A stretch of DNA of 5,124 nt. It comes from an uncultured Clostridia bacterium. Its GTDB lineage: Bacteria; Bacillota_A; Clostridia; Christensenellales; CAG-138. This document shows positions 1 to 5,124 of this stretch, piece by piece (positions within the stretch are counted from its first letter, which is position 1; each line of letters opens with the position of its first letter). The stretch lies in assembly GCA_946539625.1 (NCBI GenBank), contig CAMNHT010000110.1, forward strand, positions 1-5,124. Direction: 5' to 3'. The notes below the pieces were generated by a model that worked only from the letters and a program-made list of their open reading frames with translations, was not told the origin of the DNA and did no database searches. A program made the position numbers and the translations under genes.

Positions 1-2
1 CG

Positions 3-389
3 ATCTCCGGCAACGCGTCCGTTGTGACCATCCTCTGCACCGCGATCCTGGCGATCGTCATCAGCTTTGTCGGACCGTTCGCAACGTTCCTTGCAACGAT
101 CCCCGCGTGCGTCATGGGCGGTGTCTGCATCGCACTGTACGGCTTCATTGCGGTATCCGGTCTTAAGATGATTCAGAAGGTCGATCTCAACAACAACCGT
201 AACCTGTTCGTCGTCTCTGTCATCCTCATCGCAGGCGTCGGCGGGCTCGCAGTCAAGTTCGGTGCAGTTGAACTGACCGAAGTTGCATGTGCGCTGATCC
301 TCGGCATTCTCACGAACCTGATCCTCGGCGGCATGAGCAAGAAGAACGACGAAGCAGCCGAAGAGAACCCCGAAGAAACCGAAGAATAA
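3..389 (+). CDS. uraA: Uracil permease (nucleobase:cation symporter-2 family), 3' end only
   Basis: This is the C-terminal 128 codons of an inner-membrane nucleobase transporter. The reading frame enters from the left edge at base 3 and stops at TAA 387-389; the true start is outside the window. The visible part has hydrophobic helices (residues starting ILCTAILAIVISFVG, then IPACVMGGVCIALYG) followed by a VDLNNNRNL loop. The next helix starts SVILIAGVGG and contains the GAVELTEVACALILGI stretch. This matches my recollection of the end of UraA/PyrP, including the P-x-x-VMGGV-x-x-x-LYG-x-I-x-x-SG motif. The family imports uracil with protons for pyrimidine salvage. The two transport glutamates of the family lie upstream and cannot be checked. 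The protein ends in a very acidic cytoplasmic tail (KKNDEAAEENPEETEE). Xanthine or other nucleobase specificity is possible but less likely given the close resemblance to UraA. A strong terminator follows 12 bases after the stop, so this is the last gene of its transcript. Confidence 0.9.
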   Translation: MSGNASVVTILCTAILAIVISFVGPFATFLATIPACVMGGVCIALYGFIAVSGLKMIQKVDLNNNRNLFVVSVILIAGVGGLAVKFGAVELTEVACALILGILTNLILGGMSKKNDEAAEENPEETEE

Positions 390-401
390 TCCAAACCGAC
401 C

Positions 402-431
402 AAAAGCCCGCTCCGCGTGAGCGGGCTTTTT
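402..431 (+). terminator. Intrinsic terminator of the uracil permease gene
   Basis: GCCCGCTC (406-413) pairs perfectly with GAGCGGGC (419-426) across a 5-base loop. The stem is extended by AAAA (402-405) with TTTT (427-430), and a run of five T closes the site. The A-tract on the other side means it could also stop transcription coming from the right. It lies 12 bases after the permease stop codon. Confidence 0.93.
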
Positions 432-443
432 GCGTGAAATCCG

Positions 444-550
444 TGTCATTCTGAGGAACGATGGTACGCGCGGAAAGCGCGCGATCTACCTCTGCAACGG
501 AGTGGAGAGTGACGAAGAATCCAAGATCCATCGCTATGCTCAGAATGACA
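444..550. repeat. 107-bp interspersed palindromic repeat (TGTCATTCTGAG ... CTCAGAATGACA)
   Basis: The ends are perfect 12-bp inverted repeats, TGTCATTCTGAG at 444-455 and CTCAGAATGACA at 539-550. The palindrome continues inward after a 3x5-base interior loop with CGATGG (459-464) against CCATCG (528-533). A further small hairpin, CGCGC-GGAAA-GCGCG (467-481), lies inside. The minus strand also reads GATTCTTCG in the interior. From memory, intergenic repeats with TGTCATTCTGAG-type ends and an AAGAATC core occur in many copies in diverse bacterial genomes; this looks like one member. It encodes no protein. Its position between a terminator and the next gene fits a short non-autonomous (MITE- or REP-like) element, but mobility is inference. 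No second copy is present in this window. Confidence 0.85.
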
Positions 551-560
551 GATAGGAGGA

Positions 561-576
561 AGCGGGCTTTTTGCGT
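561..576 (+). repeat. Second copy of the terminator 3' arm (16-bp direct repeat of 420-435)
   Basis: AGCGGGCTTTTTGCGT occurs exactly at 420-435, as the 3' half of the permease terminator, and again at 561-576, where it has no adjacent 5' arm of its own. The two copies lie 8 and 10 bases outside the ends of the 107-bp palindrome. The copy at 561-576 could pair over its first ten usable bases with the same AAAAGCCCGC (402-411) used by the first terminator, giving an alternative, much larger stem-loop that contains the palindrome. Confidence 0.8.
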
Positions 577-615
577 CTCTTTTGTCTGCACCGCGCATAG
601 AATGGCAAAAACGAC

Positions 616-620
616 GGAGG
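616..620 (+). promoter_or_regulatory. Ribosome binding site of the M14 peptidase gene
   Basis: GGAGG lies 7 bases before the ATG at 628. It fixes this start over other in-frame candidates; the PG_binding_1 domain also begins right at this methionine. Confidence 0.85.
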
Positions 621-627
621 ACGAACC

Positions 628-1896
628 ATGCAGACGCTTCGATTCGGGGATACGGGATTATTCGTAAAATACTTGCAAACCGCGCTTTTGCGCGCAGAGG
701 AGGAACCGGGGGAAATCGACGGGATATTCGGACGGCGTACCGAGCGCGCGGTGATTCGTTTACAGGATCGTTACGGACTGCGCACGGACGGGATCGTAGG
801 ACGGCTTACATGGTCTGCGCTGTATCCGTATCTTGTCGGATCCATGTTCACTGTTCTGACGAAAGGCGATACGGCAGAAGCGCTTGCTAAACGGTACGGA
901 ACGACGAAGGAAGCGATCCGTACCGCTAACCCGACTGCATCGCTTTCCGCGGGAGAAACCGTCACCGTGCCGCTCGGCTTCGACGTTGTATTTACCGATC
1001 TTCCGTATTCGTCATTTCTGACCACATGTGCCATCGAAGGACTGATGCTTCGATATCCTTTTCTCGTAAAATACACGATCGGCAGAAGTGTCACAGGACG
1101 CAGGATCGAGGCGATCCGCATCGGCGCGGGACCGATGCGCGTCGGGATCAACGCGTCGCATCACGCAAATGAGTGGATCACAACGCCGCTTACATTGCTG
1201 TTCCTTGAACGGTTCGCAAAAGCGTTTTCGGAAAATGAAAGGGTCGCCGGCGTATCGGCGCGCACACTCTACGAATCATCGACGCTGACGCTCGTGCCAC
1301 TTGTCAATCCGGACGGGGTCGACCTTGTGACAGGCGCTCTTACGGAAGGCGACAGCTTTTATGAAAGCGCAAGAGCGCTGTCCGCGTTCTACCCTTCGAT
1401 CCCGTTCCCGGACGGTTGGAAAGCAAACATCTCGGGTGTCGATCTGAATCTAGGCTATCCTGCGGGCTGGGAAAACGCCCGCGCGATCAAGTTTGCGCAA
1501 GGCTTCACACGTCCCGGCCCACGTGATTACGTCGGCACGCGTCCTCTGGAAGCGCCGGAGGATCGCGCAATGTATGATCTTTCGATCCGTGAGCGATACG
1601 ATCGGACGATCGCATATCACACGCAGGGCGGGGAGATCTACTGGGAGTTTCAGGGGTATGCGCCGCAAGGGTCACAAGACATAGCGGAACGCTTTGCCGC
1701 AGCATCCGGATATCGGATGGCGAGCGTGCCCTACGGCAGCGGCTTTGCGGGCTATAAAGACTGGATGATCGATGCGCAGAATACGAACGCCTTCACTGTC
1801 GAAGCGGGCAGAGGAACAAACCCGCTGCCGATTTCCGATCTGTCCTCGATCTATGCTGAAAATGAAGGGGTATTCACCACTGTACTGACCCCTTGA
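628..1896 (+). CDS. M14-family zinc peptidase with PG_binding_1 and LysM domains (probable gamma-D-glutamyl-meso-diaminopimelate peptidase)
   Basis: 422 residues. Residues 1-68 form a PG_binding_1 domain (GDTG...LQTAL, then DGIFG and a second TDGIVG turn). Residues 72-116 form a LysM domain (FTVLTKGDTAEALAKRYGTT ... ANP ... ETVTVP). Residues from about 122 to the end form a carboxypeptidase-fold catalytic domain. Zinc ligands visible are H179 and E182 (SHHANEW) and H331 (YHTQGG); the general base is E392 (FTVEAGRG). NPDGVD (227-232), GVDLNLGYPAGW (270-281) and the FAQGFTRPGPRDYVG stretch are typical of subfamily M14C, the gamma-D-glutamyl-diaminopimelate endopeptidases that cut the peptidoglycan stem peptide. 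The N-terminus has no signal peptide or membrane anchor. From memory, peptidase I of Lysinibacillus sphaericus is likewise without a signal and sporulation-linked, which suggests an intracellular role in the mother cell or in recycling. L. sphaericus has two LysM domains where this protein has PG_binding_1 plus LysM. The stop overlaps the -35 box of the downstream flippase promoter. Cleavage specificity is inferred from the family. Confidence 0.88.
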   Translation: MQTLRFGDTGLFVKYLQTALLRAEEEPGEIDGIFGRRTERAVIRLQDRYGLRTDGIVGRLTWSALYPYLVGSMFTVLTKGDTAEALAKRYGTTKEAIRTANPTASLSAGETVTVPLGFDVVFTDLPYSSFLTTCAIEGLMLRYPFLVKYTIGRSVTGRRIEAIRIGAGPMRVGINASHHANEWITTPLTLLFLERFAKAFSENERVAGVSARTLYESSTLTLVPLVNPDGVDLVTGALTEGDSFYESARALSAFYPSIPFPDGWKANISGVDLNLGYPAGWENARAIKFAQGFTRPGPRDYVGTRPLEAPEDRAMYDLSIRERYDRTIAYHTQGGEIYWEFQGYAPQGSQDIAERFAAASGYRMASVPYGSGFAGYKDWMIDAQNTNAFTVEAGRGTNPLPISDLSSIYAENEGVFTTVLTP

Positions 1897-1921
1897 AAAA
1901 AGGATTCGTATCTGCTATACT
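1893..1921 (+). promoter_or_regulatory. Vegetative-type promoter of the flippase-mazG unit
   Basis: TTGAAA (1893-1898), a 17-base spacer and TATACT (1916-1921), with an extended -10 TG at 1913-1914. The -35 box overlaps the TGA stop (1894-1896) of the peptidase gene. Counting from the -10 box, transcription should begin at about 1928-1929, which is the A of the flippase ATG. Confidence 0.75.
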
Positions 1922-1928
1922 TTTTTGC

Positions 1929-3557
1929 ATGGAAGCCAACAAAAAAACTACGTTTATAAAGGGCGCGGCAATCCTTGCCGCCGCCGGTCTCATCTGCAAG
2001 CTCATCGGCGTGTTCTTCCGCATTTTCGCAGTACGCATCATCGGCGAGCAGGGGATGTTTTACTATGAACTCGTTTATCCGACATACTCATGGCTTCTGA
2101 TCATTTCAAGCTCCGGCATCCCTACGGCGATTTCCCGCATGGTCGCGGAGCGCGCGGCGGTCGGCAATCATGACGGCGCAAGGCGCGTGTTCCGTCGTTC
2201 ACTGCTGTTGCTGCTCCTGATCGGCGCCGTGACTTCCGCACTTATGTTCTTCGGCGCGGATTGGCTCGGCGGCACGGTTCTGAACGGCGGGGAAGGCGCA
2301 AAGTATTCCATGATGGCGCTGGCACCGGCACTGCTCTTTGTGTCGCTGATGTGCGCATATCGCGGATATCTCCAGGGTCTGCAGCGAATGACGGGGACGA
2401 GCGTATCGCAGTTTGCGCAGCAGATTTTTAAGCTCATTTTCGGGCTGTTTTTCGCCTATTATCTGTTCAAACGGTTTGAGAATACGGAGATCCAGTACGC
2501 CGCAGGCGCGGCGGGTTTGCTGCTCGGCGTAACGGCTTCGGAGATCCTGTCGCTCATTGTCATCATTGTCTTTTATCTTTGCACCAGAAAACAGTATGCG
2601 GCGCTGATTGCAGATCCAAACCCGAAGGAGCCTGTGCTCGGTCCGCTGCTCGCGATCGCGATTCCGATCACGCTCGGCGCGTCGATCCTGCCGATCGCAA
2701 ACTTTCTCGATTCCGTTATGATCAAGCGGCTTTTAGAGGGCGCAGGATTCACCGCTGCCGAGGCGGAGCTTAAATATACGTCGCTCTGCCTGTACGTACG
2801 CTCGGTCATCAACCTGCCGGCAACGCTCACGGTCGGTATTTCGATGTCCGTCGTTCCCGCGATATCCACCGCCCGCGTTCGTAAAGATCACGACGGTGTA
2901 CAAAACTTGTCGCTTTTAAGTCTTAAGATCTCCATGGCGATCGGCATGCCTTGCGCAGTCGGACTATCCATCCTTGCGGGACCGATCATCAAACTGCTGT
3001 ACTCGCGCATAACACCTGAGGCGTACGCGATCGCGGTGCCGCTGATGCATGTCGCGGCGTTTACCGTCATATTCATCTCGCTGGTGCAGACCGCGACCGG
3101 CGCGCTGCAGGGCGCAGGAAAGCACCGCCTTCCGATGTGGTTTCTGTTGATCGGTGGACTCACCAAGATCGCCGTCAACTTCATTTTTATCCCTATGAAA
3201 GAGATCAACATTCTCGGTGCCGTCTTTTCGAACCTCGCCTGCTACGGCATCGCCGGCATTCTCGATACCGTTGCGCTCCTGAAAGTCACGAAAGCAAAGC
3301 TCAACGTACTCGATACCTTTATTAAGCCCGCGTTCGTTTCCGCCGTCATGGGCTGCGTCGCGTGGGCCGTACATCTGCTTCTTACGAAGATCGGTTTGTT
3401 CGAAAGCGGCATGCTCTCCGTGATCCCGACGATCGTTGCGATCGCAGCCGCCGTCATAGTATATCTGATGCTGACGGTGCGCTTCGGTATGTTCACAAAG
3501 GAAGAGCTCGCATATATTCCGGGCGGCAGGAAGCTTGCCCGCTTTGCAAGGAGATAA
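1929..3557 (+). CDS. MurJ/SpoVB/YabM-type flippase (MOP superfamily, polysaccharide transporter)
   Basis: 542 residues from ATG 1929, a usual size for the SpoVB/YabM group, and highly hydrophobic throughout with about 14 predicted membrane segments. The start FIKGAAILAAAGLICKLIGVFFRI (from residue 9) is the typical first helix. AYRGYLQGLQRMTGTSVSQ (143-161) and TGALQGAGKHRLPM (390-403) are the two half-related motifs seen in this family. IPITLGASILPIANFLDSVMIKRLL (245-269) opens the second half. The family moves lipid-linked saccharides such as lipid II across the cytoplasmic membrane; SpoVB acts in spore cortex synthesis. Its place directly before mazG matches B. subtilis yabM more than spoVB, so the substrate remains open and I give no symbol. 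An in-frame TTG at 1893 would add 12 residues and overlap the previous stop, but it has no ribosome binding site and precedes the promoter -10, so ATG 1929 is preferred. No ribosome binding site sits near this ATG either, which fits a leaderless mRNA. Confidence 0.88.
   Translation: MEANKKTTFIKGAAILAAAGLICKLIGVFFRIFAVRIIGEQGMFYYELVYPTYSWLLIISSSGIPTAISRMVAERAAVGNHDGARRVFRRSLLLLLLIGAVTSALMFFGADWLGGTVLNGGEGAKYSMMALAPALLFVSLMCAYRGYLQGLQRMTGTSVSQFAQQIFKLIFGLFFAYYLFKRFENTEIQYAAGAAGLLLGVTASEILSLIVIIVFYLCTRKQYAALIADPNPKEPVLGPLLAIAIPITLGASILPIANFLDSVMIKRLLEGAGFTAAEAELKYTSLCLYVRSVINLPATLTVGISMSVVPAISTARVRKDHDGVQNLSLLSLKISMAIGMPCAVGLSILAGPIIKLLYSRITPEAYAIAVPLMHVAAFTVIFISLVQTATGALQGAGKHRLPMWFLLIGGLTKIAVNFIFIPMKEINILGAVFSNLACYGIAGILDTVALLKVTKAKLNVLDTFIKPAFVSAVMGCVAWAVHLLLTKIGLFESGMLSVIPTIVAIAAAVIVYLMLTVRFGMFTKEELAYIPGGRKLARFARR
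3548..3553 (+). promoter_or_regulatory. Ribosome binding site of mazG, inside the flippase 3' end
   Basis: AAGGAG lies within the last codons of the flippase gene, 5 bases before ATG 3559. It decides the start: a longer reading from TTG 3535 would add eight residues encoded within the flippase tail and has no comparable site in front of it. Confidence 0.8.
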
Positions 3558-3558
3558 T

Positions 3559-4980
3559 ATGAAAACCATAACGATTGCGCCGCTTTCCACACCGAAAACG
3601 CTGACGCGTGCGGCATGGGACGCGATTATCAGCGCCGGAACGCTGTATCTGCAAACGACGGAACATCCTTCCGCTAAGCCTGTTCTCGACGCCGGGCTTG
3701 CTTTTGTTTCGATGGACGATCTGTATGAGAACGCGGAGGACTTCGACGCGCTGAACGACGCGATCGCCGAGCGGCTTTTATCAGGCGGCGAGTGCGTATA
3801 CGCCGTCATGGGAGATGGCTGCTTTGCGCAGCTTCCCGCAATCGAAAAAGCCGCAAAGCGCAACGGCTTCCGCGTTGACGTTCTGCCCGGAGTATCCTAC
3901 GCAAAAGCGGCGTTTCCTGCCGATCAGGACGCGCAAATCTATACGGCACGAACGCTCCCGAAGCGTGTCGATCCGTCCGTACCGCTGTACGTACAGGAGC
4001 TTGACAGCCCGATCATCGCGGGCGAGGTGAAACTTGCTCTCTCCGAGCTTTATCCGGACGAATGGCCGGTCACGCTTGCTACACTGCAGCAGGACGGGCA
4101 TTATGCGTTCCGCACATTCCCGCTCTCGGATCTTGACCGCAGACGTACGTTATTTGCGGGATCCGTGCTGTATGTGAAACCCTGTACATTCGAAGAAAAA
4201 ACACACTACGGATATTATGACCTCGTTGCCGTCATGCAGCGGCTTCGTGCGCCGGGCGGATGCCCTTGGGATCGCGAGCAGACGCATGAGAGCTTAAAGG
4301 GAGATCTGATCGAGGAATGCTATGAACTGAACGACGCGATTGACGAACAAGACGACGCGCATATTGTAGAGGAACTCGGTGACGTGCTGATGGACGTCGT
4401 ATTTCATTCCGTGATTGCCGATGAGCAGGGACGCTTTAATGAAAACGACGTTGCGGACGGCATTGTAAAAAAGATGATCTATCGCCATCCGCACGTGTTC
4501 GGAACGGAGAAGGCGGAATCGAGCGCGGACGTACTGAAACGCTGGGATGAGCTCAAGCAGAAGGAAAAGAATCAGAAGACACAGAAGGAAGTCCTCTGCG
4601 CGGTACCGAAACGTTTTCCCGCGCTGATGCGGGCAGGTAAGGTGCAAAAACGTGCGCGTAAAGTCGGGTTCGACTGGAATAACGCGGATGAAGCGCTGCC
4701 AAAAGTCTATGAGGAGCTCGAGGAACTCAAGTCTGCAATGCAGGGGAATGGAGATCTTCCGGAGGAAGCGGGCGATCTGTTGTTTGCAGTCGTGAACGTA
4801 GTCCGGCTTTTGGGACTTGACTGTGAGCAGGTCCTTCACGATGCATCGGACAAGTTTATTGAACGGTTCGGACGGATGGAGGAGCTTGCCGCAGCGGATG
4901 GGAAGACACTTTCCGATCTCCCGTTGTCTATACAGGACAAGTACTGGGAAAAGGCGAAAAATTCCCTGTTTTCCGAGTAA
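3559..4980 (+). CDS. mazG: MazG nucleoside triphosphate pyrophosphohydrolase, YabN type, with degenerate methylase-like N-terminal domain
   Basis: 473 residues, close to B. subtilis YabN (about 490 as I recall). Residues 1-210 align with the tetrapyrrole-methylase-like half of YabN: EHP at 35-37, DDLYE at 53-57, VYAVMGDG at 80-87, VLPGVSY at 108-114, SVLYVKP at 202-208. Residues 220-473 contain two MazG repeats. The first has PGGCPWDREQTHESL (232-246), EExxE at 252-256 and ExxD at 272-275. The second has EExxE at 385-389 and ExxD at 403-406. These acidic groups bind the magnesium ions used to hydrolyse NTPs to NMP and pyrophosphate, clearing unwanted nucleotides; both sets are intact. YRHPHVFG (308-315) and RKVGFDW (367-373) are also typical. 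The methylase half lacks the glycine-rich SAM loop: the expected GLGPGD region reads IAPLSTPK (6-13), and the usual PG(D/H)P reads MGDG. It is probably not an active methylase. The ATG is one base past the flippase stop, so the two genes are very likely co-transcribed. Confidence 0.94.
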   Translation: MKTITIAPLSTPKTLTRAAWDAIISAGTLYLQTTEHPSAKPVLDAGLAFVSMDDLYENAEDFDALNDAIAERLLSGGECVYAVMGDGCFAQLPAIEKAAKRNGFRVDVLPGVSYAKAAFPADQDAQIYTARTLPKRVDPSVPLYVQELDSPIIAGEVKLALSELYPDEWPVTLATLQQDGHYAFRTFPLSDLDRRRTLFAGSVLYVKPCTFEEKTHYGYYDLVAVMQRLRAPGGCPWDREQTHESLKGDLIEECYELNDAIDEQDDAHIVEELGDVLMDVVFHSVIADEQGRFNENDVADGIVKKMIYRHPHVFGTEKAESSADVLKRWDELKQKEKNQKTQKEVLCAVPKRFPALMRAGKVQKRARKVGFDWNNADEALPKVYEELEELKSAMQGNGDLPEEAGDLLFAVVNVVRLLGLDCEQVLHDASDKFIERFGRMEELAAADGKTLSDLPLSIQDKYWEKAKNSLFSE

Positions 4981-4995
4981 AAAACAAATTAGGAC

Positions 4996-5024
4996 TTGAC
5001 GAACAGGGATTTGATTGATACAAT
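4996..5024 (+). promoter_or_regulatory. Promoter of the HU gene
   Basis: TTGACG (4996-5001), a 17-base spacer and TACAAT (5019-5024), with an extended -10 TG at 5016-5017. This is a near-consensus housekeeping promoter beginning 15 bases after the mazG stop. Transcription should start near 5031, giving a leader of about 50 bases. A strong separate promoter fits an abundant nucleoid protein. Confidence 0.88.
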
Positions 5025-5030
5025 AAGCTC

Positions 5031-5045
5031 TGCTCGTTCTGAGCA
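5031..5045 (+). other. Small hairpin at the predicted 5' end of the HU mRNA
   Basis: TGCTC (5031-5035) pairs with GAGCA (5041-5045) over a GTTCT loop. It would start within a base or so of the predicted transcription start. A 5'-terminal hairpin of this kind can slow 5'-end decay of an mRNA; that role is inference and the stem is short. Confidence 0.35.
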
Positions 5046-5069
5046 TCATAACTTTTGAAAATCATTTAC

Positions 5070-5074
5070 GGAGG
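5070..5074 (+). promoter_or_regulatory. Ribosome binding site of the HU gene
   Basis: GGAGG followed by a 7-base A/T-rich spacer to ATG 5082; close to ideal. Confidence 0.85.
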
Positions 5075-5081
5075 AATAATC

Positions 5082-5124
5082 ATGAACAAGACTGAACTCA
5101 TCGCGGCAGTTGCAGAGAAGAGCG
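5082..5124 (+). CDS. hup: HU-family DNA-binding protein, 5' end only
   Basis: Only the first 14 codons are in the window (MNKTELIAAVAEKS). This matches the start of bacterial HU, whose first helix in most species reads MNK-(T/A)-(E/D)-LI-x-x-(V/I)-A-E-K-(S/A). HU is a small dimeric protein (about 90 residues) that bends and compacts chromosomal DNA. IHF-type proteins begin differently. The gene follows mazG, and from memory in many clostridia it is followed by the S4-domain ribosome-quality-control gene rqcP. The near-consensus promoter and strong ribosome binding site support high expression. The rest of the protein lies beyond the right edge. Confidence 0.85.
   Translation, partial: MNKTELIAAVAEKS

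Noticed and set aside
461..667. Short + strand frame across the palindromic repeat
   Set aside because: It is formed by repeat and intergenic sequence and runs out of frame into the peptidase gene, with no ribosome binding site or domain.
1893..1928. TTG start that would extend the flippase by 12 residues and overlap the previous stop by four bases
   Set aside because: No ribosome binding site precedes it, the extra residues are not like the family N-terminus, and the stretch is better explained as a promoter.
2652..3767. Four copies of the octamer GCGATCGC (2652, 3027, 3438, 3760), the same word as cyanobacterial HIP1
   Set aside because: All four are in frame as GCG-ATC-GCx encoding Ala-Ile-Ala, a common run in these proteins with the codons this genome prefers, so no separate signal is needed.
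2964..3863. Long open frame on the minus strand (299 codons)
   Set aside because: It runs antisense across the flippase-mazG junction, both of which are clear family members, and its translation is rich in R, H, C and S with no recognisable domain; it is a shadow of GC-rich codon use.
5037..5046. TTCTGAGCAT in the HU leader matches ten bases of the palindromic repeat on its minus strand
   Set aside because: The match ends at ten bases and lacks the TGTCA end, the core and the other arm; most likely chance or part of the small leader hairpin.
4294..5049. Minus-strand open frame of 251 codons
   Set aside because: It lies antisense to the MazG repeats and the HU promoter, has no recognisable domain, and the sense strand explains the sequence fully.

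Overview
The window looks like chromosomal sequence from a moderately GC-rich, probably spore-forming Firmicute, most likely of the class Clostridia. Three things point that way: strong AGGAGG-type ribosome binding sites with clear TTGACA/TATAAT-type promoters, a MurJ/SpoVB/YabM-type flippase next to a YabN-type MazG, and a gamma-D-glutamyl-diaminopimelate peptidase of the kind described in endospore formers. The order flippase - mazG - HU is, from memory, the one that precedes the rqcP/yabP/yabQ/divIC cluster in clostridia. The species cannot be named from this sequence. All genes are on the + strand.

Layout: (1) bases 3-389 hold the 3' end of a uracil permease gene, followed by a strong bidirectional-looking intrinsic terminator (402-431). 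(2) The 238-base gap before the next gene holds a 107-bp imperfect palindrome with perfect 12-bp TGTCATTCTGAG/CTCAGAATGACA ends (444-550). It is bracketed by two exact 16-bp copies of the terminator's 3' arm (420-435 and 561-576). (3) Bases 628-1896 encode an M14 zinc peptidase with an N-terminal PG_binding_1 domain and a LysM domain. (4) Bases 1929-3557 encode a polytopic lipid-linked-saccharide flippase. Its promoter overlaps the stop codon of the gene before it and appears to start transcription at the A of its ATG, so the mRNA is probably leaderless. (5) Bases 3559-4980 encode a two-domain MazG (degenerate tetrapyrrole-methylase-like half plus two MazG repeats), one base after the flippase stop and so probably co-transcribed. 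(6) A near-consensus extended -10 promoter (4996-5024) drives a gene for the DNA-binding protein HU, of which 14 codons are visible (from 5082).

Functionally the window joins nucleobase uptake, cell-wall handling (a peptidoglycan stem-peptide hydrolase and a probable lipid II-type flippase), house-cleaning hydrolysis of nucleoside triphosphates, and nucleoid structure. Nothing here amounts to a new multi-gene system. The more unusual signals are the palindromic repeat with its duplicated terminator arm, the leaderless flippase start, and the loss of the SAM-binding glycine loop in the YabN-type domain.
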